From: CBDANW01 sp965197825
Lineage (GTDB): Bacteria; Acidobacteriota; Vicinamibacteria; Marinacidobacterales; DATDRI01
Assembly (NCBI GenBank): GCA_965197825.1
Contig: CBDANW010000003.1
Location: forward strand, 496,001-560,000
Length of the DNA stretch: 64,000 nucleotides
Direction of reading: 5' to 3'
Within the stretch, counting starts at the first letter, position 1, and every line of letters begins with the position of its first letter. This document shows positions 35,525 through 44,740 of this stretch, one piece after another. The notes below the pieces were generated by a model that made no database searches, was not told the origin of the DNA, and saw only the letters and a list, made by a program, of their open reading frames with translations. The position numbers and the translations under genes are program-made.

Positions 35525-37804
35525 TTGAACGCTCCCCGTGAAGAGGTCCCGAGCAAAGTAGGTCGCTACGCGATCGTCGAGGCGATCGGTTTCGGTGCGA
35601 TGGGTGCGGTCTACAAAGCGTTCGATCCGCTCATCAAGCGGACGATCGCCATCAAGACCATCCGCCTGGACATTCCTCGCAGAGTCCTCACTATCGGACT
35701 TTCATCGAGCGCTTCTATCATGAGGCGCGGATATCGGGCACGCTTTCCCACCCCAACATCGTCACGCTGTTCGACATCGGCGAGACGGAGGAGAAGGTCC
35801 CTTTTCTGGCGATGGAGTACGTCGACGGGGAGACGGTCGCCGACGTACTGAACGAGGGGCGGCGTTTCAGACCCGAGCAAGTGATCGGGCTGGTGTCCCA
35901 AATGGCCGCGGCTATCGACTACGCTCACGCGAAAGGTGTCATCCACCGGGACATTAAACCGTCCAACATCATCGTTCACGACGGCGAGAAGGTGAAAGTC
36001 ACCGATTTTGGTATTGCGAAGATGGTCGACTCGGAAATCACTCATAGTGGATCGCTCCTCGGCACACCCAGCTACATGTCGCCAGAGCAAGCGATCGGCG
36101 AGAGCCTCGACGGTCGGTCGGATATCTTTTCGCTGGGCGTCGTCGCTCTCGAAATGCTCTCCGGGCAACAGCCTTTTCCCGGCAACAACGTAACATCGAT
36201 TTTCTACAAGCTGGTTCACGCCGATCCGGTGCGGCCGCCCAACCTCGAAGTGCTCGGCCTCTTGCCGGACAAGTGGCATCAGGTGTTCTCCAAGGTTCTT
36301 TCCAAGAACCCACCCGACCGCTACGAGACGGGTGCGGTGTTCGTTTCCGAGTTGGAGCTGTGTCTCGGCTCATGGTTCGGCGCGCTGGAAGGGGAGACGT
36401 TGTACGTGCCGGCCTCGACCGATACGGGACTGCCGCCGAGTGCGAGTGAGTCGAGCGAGCCAAGTAAGCCAGGTAAGGTTGACGTCGAGCAGGGCCAACG
36501 ACGCGAGCCGGCATAGGATGACGAGGAGGTCGTTTTCGAAGCAGGCGCGGAAACGATGAAGGACAATCCCGCTTTCTGGGGCTCTTCCAATTCCACGCAG
36601 GTCGGTGCACCCCCAACGTCTCGGGCCAAACCTTTCCTCGAAGGGGTCGGCGGAGAGGACGAAACGCAGACGGTGGGCGTCCAACTTCCGCCGGCTCGGG
36701 CCGACGTCCCGGCCGCCAGTATTCCCAACCGAGCGGCCCGGTCCGGCGGCCGGTCGGGGGTCTCCCTAGCGACGATGGCCGCGACGATGGCGACGGCCGG
36801 CACTTTCTGGAAGCAGAAACGTACCATGGTCACTCGCAGTCGGCGGCCTTTTGGTCTTGCTCGTTGCTGGGTTCGTAGTGCTCAATCTCTACACGCCGGG
36901 AGGCCAGACACAATCTGCCCAGTCGTCTCAGTCCTCAATGACTTCTTCGATGGAGCCCGTTGCGGGGAGTTTGCCGATAGGAACACCCGCGGCCCCGGTC
37001 GATGCTGCCGCGCCGCGCGCGGGCATTCTCACCATCGAGAGCGAGCCCGTCGGCGCCAGCGTTCTGATCAATGGAGCCAAGCTGGGGCTGACGCCCCTCG
37101 AGCTCTCCGAGCTCGAGATGGGGAGCTACACCGTTCGCTTGGAGAAAGCAGGATACGAGAGCGAGGAATTGATGGCTGAGCTCAACACAGAGAGTCCGCG
37201 TGCCAGTTTGAATGTGCCCATGAGGGGGCAGGCTCGCCGAACGCCGAGCCTGGCGACCCTGCGTGTCGTCAGCACGCCGCCGGGCGCACAGGTCTTGCTG
37301 GACGGCAAACCGACGGGAACGACGCCTCTTGAGAGGCTTCGAACTCGGCCAGGAGAGCGAACGATTCGCTTGCAAATGATGGGCTTCGAGCCGTGGGAGA
37401 CGACCATCCGGCTCCAGGCGGGAGCGACCGAGAGCATTTCCGCGGCGCTCGAGCCGCGCGAAACGGCGCCCCCTCCATCCGAGCCCGTCACGTCCAAGAT
37501 CACGGAGGGCGATCTGGTCGAAAGGGGTCCCGATGTCGTGGATCCAAAGTGCATCGATTGTCCGGAAGTGCGGTATCCCGAGGGGGCCCGTCGCGCCGAA
37601 CTCGAGGGTTCGGTGCAAGTCAGTTTCATTGTCGACGAGACCGGAGCGGTGCAGAACATTATCCTGGAAGAGTCCGGAGGTGATGTGTTCGATCAAGAAG
37701 TGGTCGAGACCCTCCGATCATGGCAGCATGAGCCGGCGACCAAGAACGGCGTTCGAGTCAAGGTCCGTTTGCAGAAACGGTTCACGTTCCGGCGAGGGAA
37801 TTGA
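35525..37804 (+). pseudogene. Ser/Thr protein kinase with TM, two PEGA domains and a TonB-like C terminus; frames broken
   Basis: Domain order is clear across frames. Kinase: GFGAMGAVYKAFD, AIKTIRLDIPR, then HYRTFIERFYHEAR, VIHRDIKPSNIIV, VTDFGIAKMV and GTPSYMSPEQA. A transmembrane helix follows (SLAVGGLLVLLVAGFVVLNL). Then two PEGA repeats (GILTIESEPVGASVLINGAK and LRVVSTPPGAQVLLDGKPTG) and a TonB-C-type domain (YPEGARRAELEGSVQVSFIV, VVETLRSWQHEPA). Breaks: one missing base near 35680 (restoring G gives PRESPHYRTF); a TAG at 36514-36516 before DDEEVVFEAG; one extra base near 36820. The start is GTG 35513 or TTG 35525, the latter with GGAGGG just before it. Probably one receptor kinase of about 760 residues whose breaks may be sequencing errors. 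Confidence 0.82.
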
Positions 37805-37810
37805 TCGTTG

Positions 37811-39127
37811 GTGAAGCTCATCATCAACCCGACTTCCGGTGCCAAGAAAGAGATTCCGGTGGCCGGCAAGATCGTTTCCATTGGACGGGATCCGTCCAAT
37901 GATCTCGTCCTCTCCGACGCTATGGTGTCACGCCGGCACGCTATTCTCGAGCGAAGGGGGGAACAGTACGTTCTCCGCGACAACAGCAGCTCCAATGGCA
38001 CGATGGTCAACGGCGACCGAGTGTTGAGGGAGCAGGCTTTGCGCGACGGAGATCTCATTGCCATCGGCTCGGCCGCGACTCCGTCGCCGCCTTCACCAGG
38101 TGTTTTGGCTACGCAGCCGATCCCGATACGGCCGGCACCTCCTGTTCCTTCCTCTGCTAATCCGGCGAGCGCCGCCGCCCGCGCCGGTTTGTCTTGCCTG
38201 TCGTGTGGTACCGAAGCCAGTCCGTTCGATCACTTTTGCCGTCAGTGCGGCGAAGAACTGCAGGACTCCTCGGCCAAGCAAGTCGCCTGCAAGAGTTGTC
38301 ATGCCGTGGTGATGCTTCCCGCGAAGTTCTGCGGGAGCTGCGGCAAGGTGCTCTTGAGCGAAGCGCCCCGACGAACGGAGCCGTCCGAGTCGGGCTCACC
38401 GTCGGCCCCGCCGACCCCAGTCGACGAGGCGGTGAAGCCCGGAACCGTCACTCCACACACTTCACAGGCGCCTTGGTCGCCCGCGTCTTTGGACGCCAAA
38501 GTGGGCGGGCCAGGAGTCGGGGTTGCCCCGATCGCCGGAAGCGCCGTCAGCAATGCGGTGAGTAAGGTCTCCGCATCGCCAGCTCTACCCGCTGAATCCG
38601 ACCCGTCTCCGTCGGCCGTTCGGCGAGTCAGGCCGTTGCCGCGGGCGGCCGGTCGACCCGGCGCCAGACTTCGGGCCTCGACGGACGAGCCTGCGGGTTT
38701 CTGGACAAGGTTGGCCGCCTATTCCATTGACTCCGTGATCGTGAGCCTATCCGTGCTGGTTGCATCCGGCGCGTGGGCCTTCTGGCTCTTGGAGCAGGGG
38801 GGGACGATGGCTCTTACCGAGGTCACGCCGATGGTCTTTCTGCTTCCGATCATCGGTGGCGCGGCGCGCCTTCTGCTCTCCGTCGTGTATCCTGTCTATT
38901 TCTGGGCCCTACGCGGAGCGACACCGGGCAAGCAGGTTTTCGGCCTGAGAGTGCTCAGCATGGATGGAGAAACTCCGATCGGTTGGCAACGCGCCATGCT
39001 GCGCGTCATTGGGTACATGATGAATTGTTTCGTAATGGGCATCGGGTTCCTGTTGATCGCCGTCTCCGAAGACAAGCGCGGCCTTCACGACCGGCTGGCC
39101 GACACCCGGGTTTTGCGGCGATCTTAA
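37811..39127 (+). CDS. FHA domain, double zinc-ribbon and RDD membrane protein
   Basis: Residues 1-100 form an FHA domain (VSIGRDPSNDLVLSDAMVSR, RHAILERRG, NSSSNGTMVNG), which binds phosphothreonine. Two zinc ribbons follow: CLSCGTEASPFDHFCRQCG and CKSCHAVVMLPAKFCGSCG. A Pro/Ser/Ala-rich linker leads to a C-terminal RDD membrane domain (FWTRLAAYSIDSVIVSLSVL, GATPGKQVFGLRVLSMDG). GTG 37811 (or TTG 37808) starts only 6 bases after the kinase stop, so kinase and FHA protein are almost surely co-transcribed. The FHA domain is a natural reader of the kinase's phosphorylation. The stop codon TAA sits at the edge of the inverted-repeat element at 39127. Confidence 0.9.
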   Translation: MKLIINPTSGAKKEIPVAGKIVSIGRDPSNDLVLSDAMVSRRHAILERRGEQYVLRDNSSSNGTMVNGDRVLREQALRDGDLIAIGSAATPSPPSPGVLATQPIPIRPAPPVPSSANPASAAARAGLSCLSCGTEASPFDHFCRQCGEELQDSSAKQVACKSCHAVVMLPAKFCGSCGKVLLSEAPRRTEPSESGSPSAPPTPVDEAVKPGTVTPHTSQAPWSPASLDAKVGGPGVGVAPIAGSAVSNAVSKVSASPALPAESDPSPSAVRRVRPLPRAAGRPGARLRASTDEPAGFWTRLAAYSIDSVIVSLSVLVASGAWAFWLLEQGGTMALTEVTPMVFLLPIIGGAARLLLSVVYPVYFWALRGATPGKQVFGLRVLSMDGETPIGWQRAMLRVIGYMMNCFVMGIGFLLIAVSEDKRGLHDRLADTRVLRRS

Positions 39128-39348
39128 GGGTCCGCGCAAGAATAAATGCCTGTTCTTGGGTGTCGAGGCGCCCGTCTGGCAAGGCGCGAGAAGTGAATAA
39201 TATCTAGATATATGAGCATTCTTCCAGTTCGGCAGCTGACGCGGCCTAGCCCTCCGCTCGACAGGCTCGCTGCGGAAGGCGGCGAGCAACGCAGCCAGAC
39301 GGGATGGATCGGCGTCCAAGAATCGGTAGTTATTTTTGCGCGGGCCCT
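39127..39348. mobile_element. MITE-like element A with terminal inverted repeats and TA flanks
   Basis: The left end AGGGTCCGCGCAAGAATAA and the right end (read inward) AGGGCCCGCGCAAAAATAA match at 17 of 19 bases, with weaker symmetry for about 45 more bases. TA lies at both borders (39125-39126 and 39348-39349). No coding capacity. Contains an internal 41-base core (39242-39282) identical to one in element B. Confidence 0.65.
39242..39282 (+). repeat. 41-nt core repeat, copy 1
   Basis: Identical to 42994-43034 and in the same orientation. It includes the imperfect inverted repeat CCCTCCGC...GCGGAAGG. Confidence 0.9.
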
Positions 39349-39421
39349 AAGCATGCCATCCTTCCTCGGTCCTTGTCTGACGAGACCTCGTTCTCTATAG
39401 TAGCCAAGTCGTAACGACAAC

Positions 39422-40075
39422 ATGAGCGAACCCTTATTTACGGATGACGAGGCAGCGGGCGCACCGCCCGCTTCAGTTGACTCGGCCAGTTCAGCGAGCC
39501 CGGCCACTTCAACAGTTTCCGAGGGCATAGCTACCGTAACAACCGAGGCCTCGCGGCCCCGGCCTTTCCGACACTTCATCGATCTACTTCACGATCTCAC
39601 TATTGCGGTCGTGATCTGCGCGCTTCTCATCACCTATGTGGTCCAGGCATTCAAGGTTCAAGGCACGAGCATGGCGCCCGGGCTGGTCGACAGAGAGCGC
39701 ATTCTGGTCAACAAGTTCGTTTATGATTTCCGTTCGATCGAGCGTGGCGATGTCGTGGTGTTCTGGTACACGGAAGACCCGGATGTATCCTTCATTAAGA
39801 GAGTCATCGGGCTTCCCGGTGACACCATCGAGATCATAAAGGGCGAGGTTCTCATCAACGGCGAGCCTCTCGATGAGCCTTACGTCGAACTGGGGCATGC
39901 GGACCGCCGTAGTTTCCCCGCCGAGCAAGTGCGTCCCGGACACTACTTCGTGCTAGGGGACAACCGACGAGGAAGCAACGACAGCCGGAGTTGGGGCTTC
40001 GTGCCGCGCCGCTACATTTATGGAAAGGCGTTCCTCAGAATCTGGCCGCCCGACGAGTTCGGATTGATTCAGTGA
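39422..40075 (+). CDS. lepB: Signal peptidase I
   Basis: 217 residues. A disordered N-terminal leader of about 45 residues precedes one transmembrane helix (LTIAVVICALLITYVVQAF). The S26 catalytic Ser lies in VQGTSMAPGL, the general-base Lys in FIKRVIGLPGDTIEII, and box E in YFVLGDNRRGSNDSRSWGFV. Removes signal peptides at the outer face of the inner membrane. The Ser motif has Ala-Pro rather than Met-Pro/Glu-Pro after SM, still within the family range. It follows element A directly and is probably transcribed alone. Confidence 0.95.
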   Translation: MSEPLFTDDEAAGAPPASVDSASSASPATSTVSEGIATVTTEASRPRPFRHFIDLLHDLTIAVVICALLITYVVQAFKVQGTSMAPGLVDRERILVNKFVYDFRSIERGDVVVFWYTEDPDVSFIKRVIGLPGDTIEIIKGEVLINGEPLDEPYVELGHADRRSFPAEQVRPGHYFVLGDNRRGSNDSRSWGFVPRRYIYGKAFLRIWPPDEFGLIQ

Positions 40076-40215
40076 GGTCACAGGGCACTAGGAAGTAGCC
40101 TGGATTTAGATGGACTGGTGCCACGATACGCTTGAGCGAATCTGTTCAGTGTCGTAGAATCGTGGCCCAACCGAAACGGCAGGAACTTGGCACCGACAAG
40201 AAAGGAACGAGGACC

Positions 40216-40637
40216 ATGGGTCCCCGTACAGATTTCGACGGGCTGGTTCAAGCGTTTGAGTCACAGCTAGATACCATCCGGTACTATTTCGACCGTGAAA
40301 CCGGTGAGGTCGTCATGGTGTCGGAAGAGTTCGGCGAGGGCCCAGGTGACGAAGCCGGAGAAGATCAAGAGAGTGGTCGATTTCTCCTCGTGCCCCCATT
40401 CACAACGAACGATCAGTCCCAGATCATGGAGGATTTCGCCGAATCTCTACCCGACGAGACCCTGGTCGAAGAGCTCAATCAAGCACTCATCGGAAAAGGG
40501 GCCTTCCAGCGTTTCGAAGAAGCGCTCCAGAAGTATCCCAAGCGCGCTTCGAGCAGTGGCGCCGTTTCCGGACCGACAAGGTCGCCGGGCGGGCTCGAGA
40601 GTGGCTTCGGGAGCATGGGATAGAGCCGAGCTCCTAG
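40216..40637 (+). pseudogene. UPF0158 family protein, one frameshift
   Basis: Start ATG at 40216 (GAGG five bases before it); the frame opens earlier, but the leader reads as non-coding. Frame 1 has FDGLVQAFESQLDTIRYYFD, GEVVMVSEE, MEDFAESLPDETLVEELNQA and GKGAFQRFEEALQKYPK. The family ending F-x-x-W-x-x-F-R...REWL...GIE occurs one frame over as FEQWRRFRTDKVAGRAREWL, then REHGIEPSS and a TAG at 40635. One missing G at about 40541-40543 (AAGGCG read as AAGCG) explains the break. Function of the family is unknown. Confidence 0.8.
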
Positions 40638-40906
40638 CCCTAGCCGGCGGCTCCTTGCGGGCGGTAAGCCATCCGTTCTCTGCTGCAGACTTTCGCGAAC
40701 TCGGCGAACAGCGCGTGAAAGCGGTCATCGAGGCCGGCGAAAAAACCGCTCTCCAGAATGTGATCAAATCTGATCACGCCCAGGTTCCTGCTTCACCAAG
40801 GATCGTTTCACTTCGGCTCACGCCGAAGCCAGAGCGTTCCTCTCCGCAGGCGAATCTTCTTACCCCCCTTTGCTGAGGGTTGAGGTGATTCCGACGCGGG
40901 GCTTGC
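40638..40906. other. Intergenic region with one hairpin
   Basis: Between the UPF0158 gene and the converging argS. CTTCGGC (40811-40817) pairs with GCCGAAG (40822-40828) around TCAC; this could help end transcription, though no T-run follows. Some frames read plausibly (for example FSAADFRELGEQRVKAVIEA), but no start or family supports a gene. Confidence 0.4.
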
Positions 40907-42895
40907 TCACATCCGCGCCGGTACCGGTACGCCCATCAGCTCCAAGGCCGCCGCCATTTGCTTGCGGAATATCTGGGCCACGAACAAGCGCAGCGCTTTT
41001 TTCGTGGGGTCGGATTCTCTCAATATGGGATAGCGATGATAGAAGGCGTTGAATTTCTGCGCTAGTTGGAAGGCGAATCGCGCGAGCAGCGCCGGTTCCT
41101 CGGTGCGCATTACTTGTTCAGCGATTTGTTGGAGGCCCGTGCAAGTATAGGCGATGCTCCATAGCTCGTCGGCCTCTTCTGTGCTGAGCGCCTCCCAGCC
41201 ACCCGAGATAGCTTCTTTCGGAGGGCGGAGGGCTTCGAGATCGAGTCCCAACTCCAACTTCTGAACAATCTTGTTGGCTCGAACCATCGAATACTGGAGG
41301 TAGGGCCCCGTGTCACCCTCGAATGCGAGCGCTTCCGAGAAATCGAAGGCGATGACCTTGTTCTTGGCGAACTTGATCATGAAGTAGCGTAGGGCACCCC
41401 GCGCGATGGTTCGCGCCAAATCCTCCTTCCGCTCGGTGGATAGCTCGGGATTGCGTTGGGCCACCTCGCCGAGGGCTTTCGTCTCCAGCACGTCGATCAA
41501 GTCGTCGGCTTTGACACCGAGCCCCTTGCGGCCCGAGACCTCGAGGTAAGCCTTGCCGGAGTCGTCCTCACTGACTTCGAAGCCAAGCTCGCAACAAGTG
41601 GCAGGAGTTAGGGCGACCATCTCATACGAAAAATGATGCGAGCGGTGCAGTGTCTCCTCGGAACTGATGAGAGACACTCCGTGCCGCACGATCTTCTGCA
41701 GGTAGGATTGCCGCGTGTCGATCACATTGTAGACGCGGGAACCCTTACCGAAGGCTGGGGCCCCGGGCTCGCTCGGCTCGGACGTCGTCGACCATGCGCT
41801 CGAGCCATCCGGGTAGGTATGGAAGCGGCGGTATCCGAAATCGAGATCGAGCTGGCCGAGCTTCCAGAGTTGGTAGGCGATATCCTTGCCGACGTAAGTC
41901 ACGGTTCCATTCGAGCGGACAATCACTTTTTCGTCCGATGCTCCGCCATCCGTTTCTTCCGGCAAATCCATAACCCAGCAGCCGGCGTTCTTTCCGCTTT
42001 CCGCGAGTCGGACAGCGCGCTTTTCTTTCAAGAGCTCGAAGGCCATGTCCCAGAAGTGTAAGCGAAGAATGTCGCCTTCCCAGGGGAGGAGATCGTAGCG
42101 GACCCCCATCCGCTCCATGGTTTCTAGATGGCACGCCGCAATGCGAGTTGCGACCTCCTGCGCGATGGCTGCCTCCGGTAGCTTTCCCTCCTCGATCGCC
42201 TTGAGCGTCGCCTCCCGGCGAGATACCCGGGCCGGTTCCTCCACGAAGTATTCGGTGACTCTGGCATAGAGGTTCCAACAGTAATAGTCGAACCGTGTCC
42301 CGGGCCCCTTTTCGGCCTTGACAGGCTTTTCAGGCTGTTCGGACATGGATTGGATCTCGGCGAGGCCTTTTTTCTCTAGATCGACGAACCCCACGACGAC
42401 ATCGGCCACCTGGACACCGGTGTCGTCGATGTAGTTCTGAACCTCGACCGGCTGCCCGGAATACCGCAGGACGCGCACGAAGGTGTCCCCGAGAGCGGCG
42501 TTGCGGAGGTGACCGATGTGAGCCGCCTTGTTGGGGTTGATGTTCGTGTGCTCGACGATGATTTTTCCGTCAGAAGGCGGTTCGTCTTGCGCTTCGCTGC
42601 AGAACGCCTCGAGGTATCGGCCGCGATCGAGGAAAACGTTGAGGTAACCTGCGTCGGCGATTTCGACCTTCTCCACTCCTTCGATGTCGCGAAGCACCGA
42701 AGCCAGCTCCTCGGCTATCTTGCGGGGCGCACGCTTTGCATGTTTCGCGAGGTCGAACGCCACCGTAAAGGCGATATCACCCAACTCCGGTTGTGGAGGC
42801 GTCTCCATGACGATCTCCGAGAGCTCAACGTTGAATCGATCTTGCACCGCCGTGGTCAGCCGGTGCTTTAGTGTCCGACGGATGTCTTTTCCCAT
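40907..42895 (-). CDS. argS: Arginyl-tRNA synthetase
   Basis: Class I aminoacyl-tRNA synthetase of 662 residues. Additional N-terminal domain (PPQPELGDIAFTVAFDLAK), then EHTNINPNKAAHIGHLRNAA with the HIGH signature near residue 125, VQNYIDDTGVQVADVV, and VIVRSNGTVTYVGKDIAYQL. The KMSKS-equivalent region is VSGRKGLGVKADDLID, as in the ArgRS forms without a canonical KMSKS. The C-terminal DALR anticodon-binding domain (LLARFAFQLAQKFNAFYHRY) ends near VPARM. Complete and apparently functional; the ATG at 42895 is only 14 bases from the edge of element B. Confidence 0.97.
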   Translation of the reverse strand: MGKDIRRTLKHRLTTAVQDRFNVELSEIVMETPPQPELGDIAFTVAFDLAKHAKRAPRKIAEELASVLRDIEGVEKVEIADAGYLNVFLDRGRYLEAFCSEAQDEPPSDGKIIVEHTNINPNKAAHIGHLRNAALGDTFVRVLRYSGQPVEVQNYIDDTGVQVADVVVGFVDLEKKGLAEIQSMSEQPEKPVKAEKGPGTRFDYYCWNLYARVTEYFVEEPARVSRREATLKAIEEGKLPEAAIAQEVATRIAACHLETMERMGVRYDLLPWEGDILRLHFWDMAFELLKEKRAVRLAESGKNAGCWVMDLPEETDGGASDEKVIVRSNGTVTYVGKDIAYQLWKLGQLDLDFGYRRFHTYPDGSSAWSTTSEPSEPGAPAFGKGSRVYNVIDTRQSYLQKIVRHGVSLISSEETLHRSHHFSYEMVALTPATCCELGFEVSEDDSGKAYLEVSGRKGLGVKADDLIDVLETKALGEVAQRNPELSTERKEDLARTIARGALRYFMIKFAKNKVIAFDFSEALAFEGDTGPYLQYSMVRANKIVQKLELGLDLEALRPPKEAISGGWEALSTEEADELWSIAYTCTGLQQIAEQVMRTEEPALLARFAFQLAQKFNAFYHRYPILRESDPTKKALRLFVAQIFRKQMAAALELMGVPVPARM

Positions 42896-42909
42896 GAGCC
42901 GAAACTCTA

Positions 42910-43126
42910 GTGTCCTGTATCAGTAATTCGTCACCTAATTCTTGGTCCCTTTTGCGCGCTGGCTTCGTTGCGGCATCGGCGCAGGTCGGCCTTCGGCCTA
43001 GCCCTCCGCTCGACAGGCTCGCTGCGGAAGGCGGCTCGAAATATCCAGATATGACTTCGTCGTCACGCCTCGCCAGCGCACAAAATGGCCTCGAGCCTTA
43101 GGCAACGATCTACTGATACGGGACAC
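42910..43126. mobile_element. MITE-like element B with terminal inverted repeats and TA flanks
   Basis: The left end GTGTCCTGTATCAGTA and the right end read inward GTGTCCCGTATCAGTA match at 15 of 16, with looser symmetry to about 55 bases (both arms include GCGCTGGC or GTGCGCTGGC). TA, within CTAG, flanks both ends (42908-42909 and 43127-43128). It carries the same 41-base core as element A and an ATATCCAGATAT motif matching ATATCTAGATAT in A, placed on the other side of the core. No coding capacity. Confidence 0.7.
42994..43034 (+). repeat. 41-nt core repeat, copy 2
   Basis: Identical to 39242-39282, although the terminal inverted repeats of the two host elements differ. Confidence 0.9.
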
Positions 43127-43196
43127 TAGTCTATCTCATCGTGGCGGGCGGTTTCATTTCGATCCGGGCTGGAGCTGACTGGGGTATGATGTCGCG

Positions 43197-44675
43197 ATGA
43201 CCGGCGAGCTTCCAGGGAGCGTCTCCTTCCCATCCGCCGGATCAGGCGGAATACCCAACTACAACCCTACCCGTCGCACCGCTCTCGTCCTCGTCGGTGA
43301 GGGGACATCGGCCGCCTATTTGGCCGGTGCGCTCGGGGCCCTCGAATCGGCAGGGGTTCGCGTGGATCTGGTCTTGGGTAAGGGTGCCGGGGCTGTGGTC
43401 GCTGCTTACGGTGCCATCCAGTCGGCGGGCAAGCTGCTTGGCGAGGACGGCCTGCTCGCCTCTCTCGGTCGGACGGGTTGTTGGCGGCTTCGGCCGCCCT
43501 ATCGCGCGGCGTTGTATTGCTTGACCGCTGCCTTTGCCGTCTTCATCTCTCCGGCATTGTTGGCCGTATTACTCTTGTTGGCACTGCCATTCATTGCAGC
43601 CGCGAGGATCATCGCCCCCGACGCAATGGCATCGCTCTCCTCGAGCATTCAGGAACAAATTGCCGCTTTCTCAGCGCAGCTCGATCCCATCTATCTCCGA
43701 GCCATGGCATTCCCCATCGCGGTCCTGTTCGCTCTTCTCCTCGTCGGCTGGCTCGTTCCCGGTGTGGCGCGTCGATGGGAAGGACAAACGACCTTGGGCC
43801 GATTCCTGGGAGAAGGCTTCATCCAGCTCTCGCCCTTTTCAGGCCGTCTGGAAAGGAGCCTCTGGGAGGCCGTGAGGGGTGCGTCCACCGAGTCCCGACC
43901 GCAGCAGTTGCGGGATGTTGGCTTGTGCTATCGAGATTTGTTGTCGGCGAGCCTCGGACAACCGGGCTTCAGTGAATTGATTTTTTATGGTTTGGACTTG
44001 GATACGGGTCAAGAGGTGCCTTTCGTGCTCTTGAAGGACCGATGGTTCACACGGATGGCCGGACGCGGTCCCGGCGGCGGTGCGCTCTTGGCCGAGCCCG
44101 TCAACCTCGCGGGAGAAGCCGGTTCGCTGTTGTTCGATGCGCTCCTTGCTTCCGTCTCCCCGCCTGGCCTTGCTTCGGGCGTGCCCTTGAGGCTTCCTTT
44201 GGCAGGGCGGAACGCGGGCGAGGTACATCGTTTCACCTCCAGCCTCCTGACCGGTCAATCGAGCATTGCCGATGCGATCGCGGCCGGTGCCGAGCAGGTC
44301 ATCTATGTGAGCGGGTCTCCTGCTTCGAGCTCGGAGGAAACCGGAACGGTGGGACTACTCTCGTCGTCGTCGGTCCGGCGTTTGTTGGAAGAAGATCTGC
44401 GCTGGGCAGAGCAGGTTGGGCTCCCGGTATTCATCGTGCGGCCGGACAAACAAAGGTTGCGGCTGTTCGAGTTTTCGGGTCGGCCGCTGCCCGGAGGAGA
44501 TAAGCTCACCACCACGGCCCTCGCGGCGCACGGGGAGCGAGATGCCTTTCGCCTGTTCATCCGTCCCATCGTGGGCGAGGTGTCACCAGTTCCAGGACCA
44601 CTGGATGGCGGGAAGGGGCGCCCCGGGCGGGGTGGTAGTGTTCCGGGCGAAGGGGTCGGTCGCGAAGAGGAATAG
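43197..44675 (+). CDS. Patatin-like membrane protein lacking the catalytic serine
   Basis: The N-terminal 75 residues align with the start of patatin phospholipases: LVGEGTSAAYLAGALGALES matches the glycine-rich oxyanion loop, and DLVLGKGAGAVVAAYGAI matches the GxSxG elbow, but position 63, normally Ser, is Gly (GKGAG instead of GTSAG). Two or three strong transmembrane helices follow (AALYCLTAAFAVFISPALLA, LLALPFIAAARIIA, AFPIAVLFALLLVGWLV), which classical patatins lack. A later patatin-like half is seen (FSELIFYGLDLDTGQEVPFV, SSIADAIAAGAEQVIYVSGS). No clear Asp-Gly catalytic motif is seen. So a membrane-anchored pseudoenzyme or a changed chemistry is likely. The C terminus is Gly/Pro-rich. 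Possibly co-transcribed with the next small membrane protein. Confidence 0.7.
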   Translation: MTGELPGSVSFPSAGSGGIPNYNPTRRTALVLVGEGTSAAYLAGALGALESAGVRVDLVLGKGAGAVVAAYGAIQSAGKLLGEDGLLASLGRTGCWRLRPPYRAALYCLTAAFAVFISPALLAVLLLLALPFIAAARIIAPDAMASLSSSIQEQIAAFSAQLDPIYLRAMAFPIAVLFALLLVGWLVPGVARRWEGQTTLGRFLGEGFIQLSPFSGRLERSLWEAVRGASTESRPQQLRDVGLCYRDLLSASLGQPGFSELIFYGLDLDTGQEVPFVLLKDRWFTRMAGRGPGGGALLAEPVNLAGEAGSLLFDALLASVSPPGLASGVPLRLPLAGRNAGEVHRFTSSLLTGQSSIADAIAAGAEQVIYVSGSPASSSEETGTVGLLSSSSVRRLLEEDLRWAEQVGLPVFIVRPDKQRLRLFEFSGRPLPGGDKLTTTALAAHGERDAFRLFIRPIVGEVSPVPGPLDGGKGRPGRGGSVPGEGVGREEE

Positions 44676-44740
44676 GGCCCGCGGGAGTTTTGATAGGGGA
44701 CCCGGCAGCCGAGAGCGACGAACCGATCTAGAATGAAGTC

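Noticed and set aside
20466..36516. Reassigned TAG codon: in-frame TAG in the S8 gene (20466), IS256 transposase (21080) and kinase (36514).
   Set aside because: TAG ends several normal genes here (for example msrA, metH, DUF4159-B), and the three affected genes are otherwise damaged or in the region rich in frame breaks.
40295..40876. Possible extra gene overlapping the UPF0158 end (reads FSAADFRELGEQRVKAVIEA).
   Set aside because: Its first half is the shadow frame of UPF0158, it has no start signal, and the plausible stretch is short and unrecognised.
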